The notes under the pieces were generated by a model. That model worked only from the letters and a program-made list of their open reading frames with translations. It ran no database searches and was not told the origin of the DNA. The translations under genes were made by a program, and so were the position numbers. Shown in pieces: positions 27,498 through 37,321 of a stretch of DNA of 64,000 nucleotides; position 1 is the stretch's first letter; the number at the start of each line of letters is the position of its first letter. Location of the stretch: contig NZ_CP102486.1 of assembly GCF_026261605.1 (NCBI RefSeq), forward strand, positions 4,154,001-4,218,000, in the 5' to 3' direction. The stretch comes from Dechloromonas sp. A34 (GTDB lineage: Bacteria; Pseudomonadota; Gammaproteobacteria; Burkholderiales; Rhodocyclaceae).

Positions 27498-28310
27498 ATG
27501 AGCACCCCGAACCCCAACATTCCCGACGTTCAAAACTCCGCCGACACCCGCCACCTGGCCATCAACAAGGTCGGCATCAAGTCCATCCGGCATCCGATCC
27601 GCGTTAAGGACAAATCGGCCGGCATCCAGCACACGATCGCCATGTTCAACATGTACGTCGGTCTGCCCCACAATTTCAAGGGCACCCACATGTCGCGCTT
27701 CGTGGAGATTCTGAACAGCCACGAGCGCGAGATCTCGGTCGAGAATTTCCCGGTCATGCTGCGCGACATGGTCGCCAAGCTCGAAGCCGAGACCGGCCAC
27801 ATCGAGATGAACTTCCCGTACTTCATCAACAAGACCGCCCCGGTTTCCGGCGTGCAGAGCCTGATGGACTACGACGTCACCTTCATCGGCGACATCTGCC
27901 ACGGCGAGATCGCCACCTCGGTCAAGGTCGTCGTGCCGGTGACCAGCCTCTGCCCCTGCTCGAAGAAGATTTCCGAGCGCGGCGCCCACAACCAGCGATC
28001 GCACGTCACCATCACCGCCCGCACCAACGACTTCGTGTGGATCGAGGAACTCGTCCAGCTGGTCGAAGAGGAAGCTTCGTGCGAACTGTTTGGGCTGTTG
28101 AAGCGTCCGGACGAGAAATACGTCACCGAACGCGCCTACGACAATCCGAAATTCGTCGAAGACATGGTGCGCGACGTCGCCGCCCGCCTCAATGCCGAAG
28201 CCCGCGTCGACGCCTATGTCGTGGAATCGGAGAATTTCGAGTCGATCCACAATCACTCGGCCTATGCGCTGATCGAAAAGGACAAGACGCAGCCTGCCGC
28301 TCACCCGTAA
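27498..28310 (+). CDS. folE2: GTP cyclohydrolase FolE2 (type IB)
   Basis: 270 residues. It converts GTP to 7,8-dihydroneopterin triphosphate for folate and queuosine precursors. The conserved metal-site Cys is in [19 protein letters not shown], and the [14 protein letters not shown] segment is typical. The type IB enzyme is unrelated to zinc-dependent FolE and tolerates other metals. It starts 18 nt after dxs. A rho-independent terminator follows. Confidence 0.94.
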   Translation: MSTPNPNIPDVQNSADTRHLAINKVGIKSIRHPIRVKDKSAGIQHTIAMFNMYVGLPHNFKGTHMSRFVEILNSHEREISVENFPVMLRDMVAKLEAETGHIEMNFPYFINKTAPVSGVQSLMDYDVTFIGDICHGEIATSVKVVVPVTSLCPCSKKISERGAHNQRSHVTITARTNDFVWIEELVQLVEEEASCELFGLLKRPDEKYVTERAYDNPKFVEDMVRDVAARLNAEARVDAYVVESENFESIHNHSAYALIEKDKTQPAAHP

Positions 28311-28334
28311 TTTCAGACAAAAGCAGAGCAAAGA

Positions 28335-28358
28335 AAAAGGGCGCCGAGGCGCCCTTTT
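28335..28358. terminator. Bidirectional rho-independent terminator between folE2 and rplS
   Basis: An 11-bp perfect stem (AAAAGGGCGCC / GGCGCCCTTTT) with a 2-nt loop sits between the convergent folE2 and rplS genes, with U-tracts on both strands. Confidence 0.9.
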
Positions 28359-28376
28359 CTAATCCGGAGAGTCTGC

Positions 28377-28757
28377 TTAAGCAGCAGCGACCGGCTTTTC
28401 CTTGCGGGTCAGCTTTTCCTTGATCCGGGCCGACTTGCCCGAACGCTCGCGCAGGTAGTACAGCTTGGCGCGACGCACATCACCGCGGCGCTTGACTTCG
28501 ATCGAAGCGACCAGCGGCGAATAGGTCTGGAAAGTACGCTCGACGCCTTCGCCGGAAGAAATCTTGCGGACGATGAAAGCGGAGTTCAGACCACGGTTGC
28601 GCTTGGCGATGACGACGCCTTCGTAAGCCTGCAGACGCTCGCGGTTACCTTCCTTGACCTTCACTTGCACGACGACGGTGTCGCCCGGCGCGAAGTCGGG
28701 AATGGTCTTGCCCAGGCGGGCAATTTCTTCTTGTTCCAGTTGTTCAATCAGGTTCAT
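28377..28757 (-). CDS. rplS: 50S ribosomal protein L19
   Basis: 126 residues. Typical L19 start [15 protein letters not shown], central [16 protein letters not shown] and REGGERVERTF-like segment, and the [21 protein letters not shown] end. It contributes to the 30S-50S interface. Last gene of rpsP-rimM-trmD-rplS. Confidence 0.97.
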   Translation of the reverse strand: MNLIEQLEQEEIARLGKTIPDFAPGDTVVVQVKVKEGNRERLQAYEGVVIAKRNRGLNSAFIVRKISSGEGVERTFQTYSPLVASIEVKRRGDVRRAKLYYLRERSGKSARIKEKLTRKEKPVAAA

Positions 28758-28784
28758 GTGAGATCCTTAAATTTATATAAACAC

Positions 28785-29549
28785 TTACTCACCGCATTGC
28801 TCCTCTCCGACGATTTCCGTGAGGAGTTGCGTTTCCTCCGCGCTCAACACGCGGTGCGCCAGTAAATCCGGCCGGCGCTGCCGGGTTCTCGCCAGCGACT
28901 GTTTCAGTCGCCACCGACGAATCTTTTTGTGGTCGCCGGACATCAACACTTCCGGGACTGCCTCGCCCTCGTACACCTCGGGTCGCGTGTAGTGCGGACA
29001 ATCCAGCAAACCACCGACAAACGAATCTTCCACCGCCGAAGCAGCATCGCCCAACACTCCCGGCAACTGGCGGACGACGGCATCGATCAACACCATCGCC
29101 GGCAACTCGCCACCGGAGAGCACAAAATCTCCGATCGATATTTCTTCATCGACACAGCGCTCGATCAGACGCTCGTCAATTCCTTCATAGCGGCCGCAAA
29201 GAAGAATCAGCCCCTCCTCGCCGCTCGCCAGCTCCATCACCCGTTCGTGGGTGAGCGGCGCGCCCTGCGGCGAGAGGTAGATGACCCGGCTTCTCGCCAA
29301 CCCCGCCTCGCGCTGCTGCGCCTTGGCAGCGGCGATCGCCTTCTCCAGCGGAGCCGCCTGCATGAGCATGCCCGGCCCGCCGCCAAAGGGGCGGTCATCG
29401 ACCCGCCGCCAGGTATTCTCGGCGAAATCACGCGGATTCCAGCCTTGCCACGCCCAGCGCTGCTCTTCCAGCGCCCGGCGGGTGATGCCACTTTCCGTTA
29501 CAGCAGCGAACATCTCCGGAAAAATGGAAATGCAGTCGAACCGGATCAC
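28785..29549 (-). CDS. trmD: tRNA (guanine-N1-)-methyltransferase TrmD
   Basis: 254 residues. It methylates G37 of tRNAs reading CNN codons and prevents frameshifting. The SPOUT fold knot region [13 protein letters not shown] and the [22 protein letters not shown] signature are present. The start is a GTG at 29549 (reading [14 protein letters not shown]) that overlaps the rimM stop by 4 nt; a GTG 15 nt earlier lies inside rimM and fits less well. Confidence 0.96.
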   Translation of the reverse strand: MIRFDCISIFPEMFAAVTESGITRRALEEQRWAWQGWNPRDFAENTWRRVDDRPFGGGPGMLMQAAPLEKAIAAAKAQQREAGLARSRVIYLSPQGAPLTHERVMELASGEEGLILLCGRYEGIDERLIERCVDEEISIGDFVLSGGELPAMVLIDAVVRQLPGVLGDAASAVEDSFVGGLLDCPHYTRPEVYEGEAVPEVLMSGDHKKIRRWRLKQSLARTRQRRPDLLAHRVLSAEETQLLTEIVGEEQCGE

Positions 29550-30058
29550 CAGTCGCTGCCCCACTCCACACGGATCAATCCAGTGTCCTTCTCGACGGCC
29601 AGCACCACTGCCGACACAAAAGGCAGCAGGCGCTCCAATCCGTCATCCGCAACCACACGCAAGACGGTGTTGGCCCCACTTTCGATCAGGCTAGCTACTT
29701 TGCCCAATCGCTCGTCGGTGGTATTGATGACATCCAGGCCAATCAGATCGCCCCAGTAAAACTCGTCATCATCGGTCTTCGGCAGAGCATCACGCGGCGC
29801 CCCGACCAGAAAGCCCTTCATAGCCTCGGCCCCGGTGCGGTCAGCAATGCCTTCGAGCAATACCACCACGCCATTGCCGTGCGCTTTCAAGCTTTTCAGC
29901 TTGCACTCACGCCACGGCTCGCCTTCTCTAGCGACCCACCAGATGGGCATTTCTGCCCAGGCCAGCGGGTCGTCGCCAAAAGGGTGCAACCACAGCCAGC
30001 CTTGAATCCCGTAGGGGTCGGCCAGGCGACCCAGAACGACGATATCCTTACCGGCCAA
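29546..30058 (-). CDS. rimM: Ribosome maturation factor RimM
   Basis: 170 residues. RimM helps assemble the 30S head by binding S19. [17 protein letters not shown] at the N-terminus and the PRC-barrel region [11 protein letters not shown]...[16 protein letters not shown] are diagnostic. The start is a TTG at 30058, 11 nt after rpsP, with only a weak ribosome binding site; no ATG is available. Confidence 0.93.
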   Translation of the reverse strand: MAGKDIVVLGRLADPYGIQGWLWLHPFGDDPLAWAEMPIWWVAREGEPWRECKLKSLKAHGNGVVVLLEGIADRTGAEAMKGFLVGAPRDALPKTDDDEFYWGDLIGLDVINTTDERLGKVASLIESGANTVLRVVADDGLERLLPFVSAVVLAVEKDTGLIRVEWGSDW

Positions 30059-30069
30059 AGCGGAACTGC

Positions 30070-30324
30070 TTAAGCTGCTTGTTGAGCAGCGTGTTGCTTG
30101 ACCAGACGTGCAACGGTCGGCGACAACTGGGCGCCGTTCTGCTGCCAGTAGGTCAGACGATCGACGGAAACACGGAGGCTCTCGGCGTTACCGGAAGCAA
30201 CCGGGTTGTAGAAACCGATACGCTCAACGAAACGACCATCACGGCGATTGCGGGAATCGGTGACAACCATGTTGTAGAAGGGACGCTTCTTGGCGCCGCC
30301 ACGGGCAAGACGGATAACAACCAT
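30070..30324 (-). CDS. rpsP: 30S ribosomal protein S16
   Basis: 84 residues: [20 protein letters not shown], then [19 protein letters not shown] and the [21 protein letters not shown] pattern, all diagnostic of S16. First gene of its operon with rimM, trmD and rplS, preceded by a good promoter. Confidence 0.97.
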   Translation of the reverse strand: MVVIRLARGGAKKRPFYNMVVTDSRNRRDGRFVERIGFYNPVASGNAESLRVSVDRLTYWQQNGAQLSPTVARLVKQHAAQQAA

Positions 30325-30359
30325 CGTTATTCTTTCGTTAGCTGGAAAAAAGACCGATG

Positions 30360-30387
30360 ATTATAGCGCTTTATCCAGGAAAAACAA
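30360..30387 (-). promoter_or_regulatory. Sigma-70-type promoter of the rpsP operon
   Basis: On the minus strand TTGTTT (-35) and TATAAT (-10) are separated by 16 nt, placing the transcription start about 28 nt before the rpsP ATG. The match is by eye. Confidence 0.65.
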
Positions 30388-30475
30388 GCAACTTGGCAAG
30401 CGCCAAAACACACCGCTATCCCACCTCAAAAACGACAGAAAGCCCGTAGCGGCGGCCAAAGGCGGTGGATAAACC

Positions 30476-32017
30476 GTGAAATTTTGTTATCCTGCAGAGC
30501 AAATGGACACTGCGCCGGAGATTTCCTCGCCACTCAAGCCCGAAGCCAACGTCAAGAGCATACTTGAGTGGCTAGCCTCGGCGCATGAGCGCACCAGGGC
30601 CGAAGACGCGGGCCAGCTTTACCGCCAGCTTCTTTTATTGCGCGAGACCCCCGTCCCGACCGCCCAGCGCATCAAACTGCTCGACCTGCTGTACGCTCAC
30701 ATTGAACGAACGGTCAACGCCGAGCTGCCGCAACTACATGAAGTCTCGCTACCGATCTCACGCAAGCTTCGGCAACGCGTAAAGGCGCTTCTCGAAGCCC
30801 TGGAAACACTCACTCAGGACTACTTCAACACGCTGGCCACGTTATTTCACCCTGAAGGTGAAGACACGCCCCGCCCCCCGCATGTCTCGCTTCGTCGCGC
30901 CATGCATGCCATTGCGTGGCAGATCAGGATCAGTCACTTAATCGCCGCACCGACCGCGCTCGGTCGCTGGCAACAACTGCACACCGCTTTCTGTACCGCC
31001 CGGCGCCTGGGCCTGGATGCTCTTCCCGGGCCACGCGGCGGACCCAGCGTTCAACGCATTTACACAAACGTCCTGCTGACTGCGATTGCCCAGCCAGCAT
31101 CTTTTACTTCCGCCGAACTGGAATTCATCAACGACTATATCGAGCACCTGCCGCAACAGATGGAACTCGGCGTATTGCCACCGAGAGATGGCAATGCAAT
31201 TTTCTGGATCGACCTGGACAAGGACTTCCCTGCCCACGCACTGATCCGGCGGATTCCGGCAGCCGATACCAATGTGCTTTATTTTTCCTGCGAAGCGATC
31301 GCCCGGGAGGCCTCTCGCCACCACGCCGAATTGAGCAAGGGCACCCCTGCCTCGACTCTGGGACTGCCGGCATTCGCCGACACCCATGCCGGCCAGGCGG
31401 TGCTACTGCGCCTGACGACACTCTGGGGAAACCCGCAAAAACGGCGCTTTCCGCGGCGGCGGCAATCCTACCGAGCCAATCTTTGCCTGGGGCTGGAAAA
31501 TCTCTGGCAATTGATCAAGACCCCCGAGGCCAACATCGAAACAAGCGAATGGATGGTCACCAACGAAAGCCCCGATGGCTACGCGTTGATGCACATGTCC
31601 GGCCAGACCGAGTCTCTGCGCATCGGGGATATTGTCGCTTTACATGCAGCAAGAGGGCGCAGCGAAGCATCGCCGGCATGGCACGTTTGCGTGATTCGCT
31701 GGGCGATTTCGGAAAACCCGGAACACGTCGAACTGGGTTTGCAGCTTATTGCATCCCGCGCCATTGCCGCCAGGATCGTGCAACCTTACGAGCTTTCCAC
31801 CAGCCCGATCGAAGCCCTGATCCTCCCGGAAGCCCCCCCTTTGCGCCCCCTTGAATCCCTGGTCGTCGCCTCGGGCGTACTGAAGCCGAATAGCGATCGG
31901 CTTATCGTTCTGGTCGAAGCCGAAAATTTTTCGGTACGCGAAGTGCGTACCACGCATCTTGACGAGCAAACCAGCAGCATCGAGGTCTTCAGCGTTTCGA
32001 CGGACGACTCAGTCTAG
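30476..32017 (+). CDS. Conserved protein of unknown function with PilZ-like C-terminal region
   Basis: 513 residues from the GTG at 30476 (GGTGG upstream); an ATG at 30503 (MDTAPEISS) is an equally reasonable start. The first 300 residues are mostly helical with no motif I know. Around residues 355-430 a beta-rich stretch (WMVTNESPDGYALMHM, LRIGDIVALH, VCVIRWAISENPEHVELGLQLI) resembles a PilZ-type barrel, which would suggest cyclic-di-GMP binding, but the canonical RxxxR part is not evident apart from RFPRRRQSYR at about 320. Soluble, cytoplasmic; function unknown. Confidence 0.7.
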   Translation: MKFCYPAEQMDTAPEISSPLKPEANVKSILEWLASAHERTRAEDAGQLYRQLLLLRETPVPTAQRIKLLDLLYAHIERTVNAELPQLHEVSLPISRKLRQRVKALLEALETLTQDYFNTLATLFHPEGEDTPRPPHVSLRRAMHAIAWQIRISHLIAAPTALGRWQQLHTAFCTARRLGLDALPGPRGGPSVQRIYTNVLLTAIAQPASFTSAELEFINDYIEHLPQQMELGVLPPRDGNAIFWIDLDKDFPAHALIRRIPAADTNVLYFSCEAIAREASRHHAELSKGTPASTLGLPAFADTHAGQAVLLRLTTLWGNPQKRRFPRRRQSYRANLCLGLENLWQLIKTPEANIETSEWMVTNESPDGYALMHMSGQTESLRIGDIVALHAARGRSEASPAWHVCVIRWAISENPEHVELGLQLIASRAIAARIVQPYELSTSPIEALILPEAPPLRPLESLVVASGVLKPNSDRLIVLVEAENFSVREVRTTHLDEQTSSIEVFSVSTDDSV

Positions 32018-32822
32018 CGACGACCAAGCCGCCAAAGAGGACAATGGCCCACGAAAGGTGCAGCCAGGCCAGAAATACCGGGAACGCGGCAAATGCCCCG
32101 TAGATGCTCTTCAACATTGCCGAACTGACCAGATAGAGCTCGAACACTTTCTGCATTGCCGAGAAAGCCAGGGTCGCAAATACCCCGCCGACCAACGCTG
32201 CCCGACGTGACACATCGGCATTCGGCACTGCGTAATACAAAAACGAGAAAAACAGGCCGAGCAGCAGCATGGATACCGCTTTCAGCAATATCCGGCGAAA
32301 CCAGACCGGTTCATCAAACAGGCCCAGCGACGCGCTGACCGCAAAGGAGATGGCTACCGCCACCGCCCCCAGGATGAAGGGCCACACCGCCACCACGAAG
32401 GCATACAAACGCAGCCGGGCCAGCCAGGGACGCGGCTTCACCTGCCACAGATGATTGAATGTGCGCTCAATGGCATTCATCAGCATGATCGCCGTGACGC
32501 CAAGAAGGGCAACGCCAGCCAGGGTCAACTGTTGCGCCTTGTGCGAAAACCGGCTGATGCTGCCGGCAATGGTTCCCGCGGCACCGGTCGGCAGCAGGAC
32601 ATCCCTGACCAGCAGGTCGAGGCGAGCAATCAGGACATCCAGATATGGCACCGCCGCCGCCAGGGAGAGCAAAACCGCGACCAGCGGCACGAGGGCCATC
32701 AAGGTCGTGAAGGCCAGCGCCGAGCTGGTCTGCATCATGTTTTCGCTCAAGAAGCGACGAAAGATACTGTCGCCGTAAGCCTGTTTCGGACGGCCTCGGC
32801 GATACCGGGAGCTGTTTTGCAT
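31989..32822 (-). CDS. YihY/virulence factor BrkB family inner membrane protein
   Basis: 277 residues from the ATG at 32822. Six hydrophobic helices, with the family pattern ENMMQTSSALAFTTLMALVPL near the N-terminus and LMNAIERTFNHLWQVK in the middle. The family was once named RNase BN, which is not its function; its role is unclear. Its 3' end overlaps the convergent gene at 30476 by 29 nt. It is divergent from a wrbA remnant and the DUF2069 gene. Confidence 0.9.
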   Translation of the reverse strand: MQNSSRYRRGRPKQAYGDSIFRRFLSENMMQTSSALAFTTLMALVPLVAVLLSLAAAVPYLDVLIARLDLLVRDVLLPTGAAGTIAGSISRFSHKAQQLTLAGVALLGVTAIMLMNAIERTFNHLWQVKPRPWLARLRLYAFVVAVWPFILGAVAVAISFAVSASLGLFDEPVWFRRILLKAVSMLLLGLFFSFLYYAVPNADVSRRAALVGGVFATLAFSAMQKVFELYLVSSAMLKSIYGAFAAFPVFLAWLHLSWAIVLFGGLVVARLSRPSKR

Positions 32823-32843
32823 GGGGCCGTATAATAACGGACC

Positions 32844-32930
32844 ATGCAAGAGATACTCATCCACTATCACAGCCACCGCGGCTCGGTGGGCAACCCAGCC
32901 CTACTCGCCAAGAAACCGGGGCAGCCGTGA
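32844..32930 (+). pseudogene. wrbA: Remnant of wrbA-type NAD(P)H:quinone oxidoreductase (internal deletion)
   Basis: A 28-codon frame begins MQEILIHYHSHRGSV, close to the flavodoxin-like start of WrbA (MxEILVLYYSRHGS), and ends NPALLAKKPGQP, which resembles the end of such proteins. About 170 middle codons would be missing. The stop overlaps the DUF2069 start (GTGA), as expected for an original coupled gene pair. In related genomes I expect wrbA between yihY and DUF2069. A perfect -10 (TATAAT, 32830-32835) still precedes it. It could be a leader peptide, but the deletion explains both ends better. Confidence 0.5.
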
Positions 32931-33295
32931 ACGCCGCCCGTTACCAACTGCTCACCGGGGTCAGCCTGATCGCATTGATCTTCCTCTGCCTAGCCTGGGA
33001 AGGCTGGCTCGCCCCGTTGCGCCCTGGCGGCTCATGGCTGACTCTGAAGGCCGCCTTTCTGCTGCTGCCGCTGTTTGGCATCCTGCGCGGCAGACGTTAT
33101 ACCTACAAGTGGCTGTCGCTGTTCATCCAGTTCTACTTGCTCGAAGGACTGACCCGGGCGACCAGCGACAGCGGACTGAGCCAGCAGCTGGCGATCGGGG
33201 AAACCGTACTGGCGACCGTCATTTTCGCCAGCTGCATCCTTTACGTTCGCGCAACCCGGCCCCCCAAAATAGAAAAGGCCGCCCAGCAAAGCTGA
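32927..33295 (+). CDS. DUF2069 family membrane protein
   Basis: 122 residues with four hydrophobic helices; the RGRRYTYKWLSLFIQFYLLEGLTRA stretch is the family signature. It starts with GTG overlapping the stop of the wrbA remnant by 4 nt. DUF2069 proteins commonly follow wrbA in betaproteobacteria. Function unknown. Confidence 0.88.
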   Translation: MNAARYQLLTGVSLIALIFLCLAWEGWLAPLRPGGSWLTLKAAFLLLPLFGILRGRRYTYKWLSLFIQFYLLEGLTRATSDSGLSQQLAIGETVLATVIFASCILYVRATRPPKIEKAAQQS

Positions 33296-33305
33296 AGCGG
33301 CCTTT
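33274..33305. terminator. Bidirectional terminator between the DUF2069 gene and leuA
   Basis: Arms AAAGGCCGC (33274-33282) and GCGGCCTTT (33297-33305) flank a 14-nt loop, between two convergent genes; the left arm lies inside the end of the DUF2069 gene. Confidence 0.75.
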
Positions 33306-33321
33306 GGTTAGCGCCGGGGTA

Positions 33322-34863
33322 TTAGATGTCGCCCTGGGCCCGCACCTTGTCCAGCGTCGAATACAGCTTGTTCAGCGCGTTGAGATAGGAACGCGCCGAA
33401 GCGATCACGATGTCGGTGTCCGCACCGTTGCCATTCACGACGCGGCCGCCTTTGGCCAAGCGCGTCGTGACCTCGCCCTGGGCATCGGTACCGGTCGTGA
33501 TGGCATTGACCGAGTAAAGCAGTAGTTCGGCACCGCTGGCCACCACACTTTCGATTGCCTTGAATGTGGCATCGACCGGGCCGCCACCAGCTGCCTCGCC
33601 CTTATGCTCGACGCCGCCGACACTGAGTATCACCCTGGCGTTCGGCATCTCGCCGGTTTCCGAGCAGACATGCGAATAGACCAGCTTGTAATGCTCGTGC
33701 TCGGGCATCACCAGTTCGTCGGAAACCAGCGCGTGCAGGTCTTCGTCGAAAATCTCGTGCTTGCGGTCGGCCAGTTCCTTGAAGCGGGCGAAGATGGCGT
33801 TTAGCGCCTCATCGCTGTCCAGTTCGATACCCAGTTCCTGTAGTCGGCTCTTGAATGCATTGCGGCCAGAGTGCTTGCCGAGCACCAGCTTGTTCTGCGT
33901 CCAGCCGACATCCTGGGCGCGCATGATTTCGTAGGTCTCGCGATGCTTCAGCACCCCATCCTGGTGGATACCGGACTCATGGGCAAAGGCATTGGCACCG
34001 ACCACAGCCTTGTTCGGCTGCACCGCGTAGCCGGTGATCTGCGAGACGAGCTTCGAGGCCGGCACGATCTGCGTCGTGTCGATCCGGGTTTCGACCGGAA
34101 AGACATCGCTGCGCGTGCGCACCGCCATCACGATCTCTTCAAGCGAGGCGTTGCCGGCCCGCTCGCCGAGACCATTGATCGTGCATTCGACCTGGCGCGC
34201 CCCGGCCAGCACGGCGGCCAGCGAGTTGGCCACGGCCAGCCCCAGATCGTTGTGACAGTGCACCGACCATACCACCTTGTCCGCGTTCGGCACGCGTTCG
34301 ATGAGCTGGCGAACCGTTTCGGCATACTGCTGGGGGATGTTGTAACCGACGGTGTCGGGCACGTTGATCGTCGTCGCGCCAGCCTTGATGACTTCTTCGA
34401 AGATGCGGCACAGGAAATCGATTTCCGAACGCCCGGCGTCTTCCGCCGAAAACTCGACGTCATCGGTGTATTCGCGCGACCAGGCGATGGCCCTGACCGC
34501 CTGCTCGACGACCTGATCCGGCGTCATGCGCAACTTCTTCTGCATGTGGATCGGCGAAGTCGCAATGAAGGTATGGATGCGCCCGGACTTCGCCGGCTTG
34601 ATCGCCTCGCCGGAGCGTCGAATGTCGGTCTCGTTGGCCCTCGCAAGCGAGCAGATGGTCGAATCCTTGATGACTTGGGCGATCGCCTGGATGGCGTCGA
34701 AATCGCCGGGCGAGGCTGCAGCAAAACCGGCCTCGATCACGTCGACCCGCATTTTTTCCAGCTGGCGGGCGACGCGGATCTTTTCTTCCTTGGTCATCGA
34801 AGCGCCTGGGCTTTGCTCGCCATCACGCAGGGTGGTGTCAAAAATTACCAGATGTTGCTTCAT
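33322..34863 (-). CDS. leuA: 2-isopropylmalate synthase
   Basis: 513 residues. It condenses acetyl-CoA and 2-oxoisovalerate, the committed step of leucine synthesis. It has the HMGL-like start [16 protein letters not shown], the metal-binding [17 protein letters not shown], the [13 protein letters not shown] motif and the full C-terminal LeuA allosteric domain (about 390-510), so feedback by leucine is expected. It closes the ilvB-ilvH-ilvC-pssA-leuA run. Confidence 0.97.
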   Translation of the reverse strand: MKQHLVIFDTTLRDGEQSPGASMTKEEKIRVARQLEKMRVDVIEAGFAAASPGDFDAIQAIAQVIKDSTICSLARANETDIRRSGEAIKPAKSGRIHTFIATSPIHMQKKLRMTPDQVVEQAVRAIAWSREYTDDVEFSAEDAGRSEIDFLCRIFEEVIKAGATTINVPDTVGYNIPQQYAETVRQLIERVPNADKVVWSVHCHNDLGLAVANSLAAVLAGARQVECTINGLGERAGNASLEEIVMAVRTRSDVFPVETRIDTTQIVPASKLVSQITGYAVQPNKAVVGANAFAHESGIHQDGVLKHRETYEIMRAQDVGWTQNKLVLGKHSGRNAFKSRLQELGIELDSDEALNAIFARFKELADRKHEIFDEDLHALVSDELVMPEHEHYKLVYSHVCSETGEMPNARVILSVGGVEHKGEAAGGGPVDATFKAIESVVASGAELLLYSVNAITTGTDAQGEVTTRLAKGGRVVNGNGADTDIVIASARSYLNALNKLYSTLDKVRAQGDI

Positions 34864-34878
34864 GTTGTGCTCCCGTGG

Positions 34879-35631
34879 TTACTGGGCCTTGCGTTTAAGC
34901 AAGCCGAGTGCGGCCTGCACATAGCCAGACAGGCCGTAAAGGACAAAGAATCCGAAAAGGGCTATTTCAGGACTGTAGGCGACCAGAGCGAAGCCCAGCG
35001 CAATCGCGGCGATCACGAAGAACGGGACGCTTTTCTTCAGATTGATATCCTTGAAACTGTAATAACGGATATTGGAAACCATCGTGATGCCAGCAAAGAT
35101 GGTCAGTACGCAGGCCAGCCAGCGCACATCGTGACCCGCGATGCCGGAGACGATCATCACCCAGACCAGACCGGCGACCAAGGCCGCAGCCGCTGGCGAA
35201 GGCAAGCCCTGGAAGTAGCGCTTGTCCATCACTTCCAGCGTCGTATTGAAGCGGGCCAGACGCAGGGCGGCGCCGGCACAGTAGATGAAGGCGGCGATCC
35301 AGCCCAAGCGGCCCATATCGCGCAGCGCCCACTCGTACATCACCAGCGCCGGTGCCGCACCGAAGCTGACCATATCGGACAGCGAGTCGTATTCGGCACC
35401 GAAGGCCGACTGGGTATGCGTCAGACGGGCCACCCGGCCATCCAGACCATCCAGCACCATGGCGATGAAAATCGCCATCGCCGCCCGCTCGAAATCACCC
35501 TGCATCGCCTGGACAATGGCAAAGAACCCGGCGAACAAGGCTGCCGTGGTGAACAGGTTGGGGAGGATGTAAATGCCGCGCCGCTTGAGTTCGGGGTTGA
35601 ACAGGGTTTTACGGGGCTTCAGTTCAGTCAT
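34879..35631 (-). CDS. pssA: CDP-diacylglycerol-serine O-phosphatidyltransferase
   Basis: 250 residues from the ATG at 35631 (MTELKPRKTLF). An integral membrane enzyme making phosphatidylserine, precursor of phosphatidylethanolamine. The CDP-alcohol phosphotransferase motif DGLDGRVARLTHTQSAFGAE is followed by YDSLSD, giving the DGxxAR...G...D...D pattern, and six to eight helices follow. It lies between ilvC and leuA, 15 nt before leuA. Confidence 0.95.
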   Translation of the reverse strand: MTELKPRKTLFNPELKRRGIYILPNLFTTAALFAGFFAIVQAMQGDFERAAMAIFIAMVLDGLDGRVARLTHTQSAFGAEYDSLSDMVSFGAAPALVMYEWALRDMGRLGWIAAFIYCAGAALRLARFNTTLEVMDKRYFQGLPSPAAAALVAGLVWVMIVSGIAGHDVRWLACVLTIFAGITMVSNIRYYSFKDINLKKSVPFFVIAAIALGFALVAYSPEIALFGFFVLYGLSGYVQAALGLLKRKAQ

Positions 35632-35700
35632 CGCGATACGAGTTTCCGGCGAGAAAGCGCAAGGATACATCTTGCGACGTGGATAATCCGCAAATGCAAA

Positions 35701-35726
35701 GGGCGGTGCAGATAAGCACACCGCCC
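35701..35726 (-). terminator. Probable terminator after ilvC
   Basis: Inverted repeat GGGCGGTG / CACCGCCC with a 10-nt loop, about 40 nt past the ilvC stop. On the minus strand it is followed by a weak T-rich tract (tttgcatttg), so some read-through into pssA is likely. Confidence 0.6.
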
Positions 35727-35767
35727 AATGCGAAGGCAGAGCAAGCTCTACCGAGCCGGCACCAAAC

Positions 35768-36808
<1,041 letters not shown>

Positions 36809-37300
36809 TTAGACTTTAAGAATACGATCGCCGCGACCGATGCCACAGACACCGGTACGGACGGTTTCGAGAATCAGGCCAGCATCGAGCGCACCAATGA
36901 AGGAGTCGAGCTTGGCGCTGGCTCCGGTCAACTCGATGACATAGGTCGACTCCGTGACGTCGATGATGCGGCCACGGAAAATATCGGCCATTCGCTTCAT
37001 CTCTTCGCGGTCCTTGCCGGTGGCGCGAACCTTGATCAGCATCAGTTCGCGCTCGACGTGAGCAGCTTCGGAGAGATCGACCACCTTGACCACATCAACC
37101 AGCTTGTTGAGCTGCTTGGTGATCTGCTCGAGCACTTCGTCGGAGCCCGAGGTCAGGATGGTCATCCGGGACAACGAGGGATCTTCCGTCGGTGCCACGG
37201 TCAGCGATTCGATATTGTAGCCGCGGGCGGAGAATAGCCCGGCCACGCGGGACAGCGCACCCGATTCGTTCTCGATCAGGATGGAAATGATGTGTCGCAT
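36809..37300 (-). CDS. ilvH: Acetolactate synthase regulatory (small) subunit
   Basis: 163 residues. The N-terminal ACT domain (ISILIENESGALSRVAGLFS, RGYNIESLTVAPTED) should bind valine for feedback control; the C-terminal domain (VLEQITKQLNKLVDVVKV onward) contacts the large subunit. It starts 21 nt after ilvB. Confidence 0.97.
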   Translation of the reverse strand: MRHIISILIENESGALSRVAGLFSARGYNIESLTVAPTEDPSLSRMTILTSGSDEVLEQITKQLNKLVDVVKVVDLSEAAHVERELMLIKVRATGKDREEMKRMADIFRGRIIDVTESTYVIELTGASAKLDSFIGALDAGLILETVRTGVCGIGRGDRILKV

Positions 37301-37321
37301 TTTTTCTTTTTCCTCCCCCGC

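Noticed and set aside
33871..35715. 614-codon open frame antisense to leuA and pssA
   Set aside because: Crosses two well-supported genes on the other strand and shows no domain.
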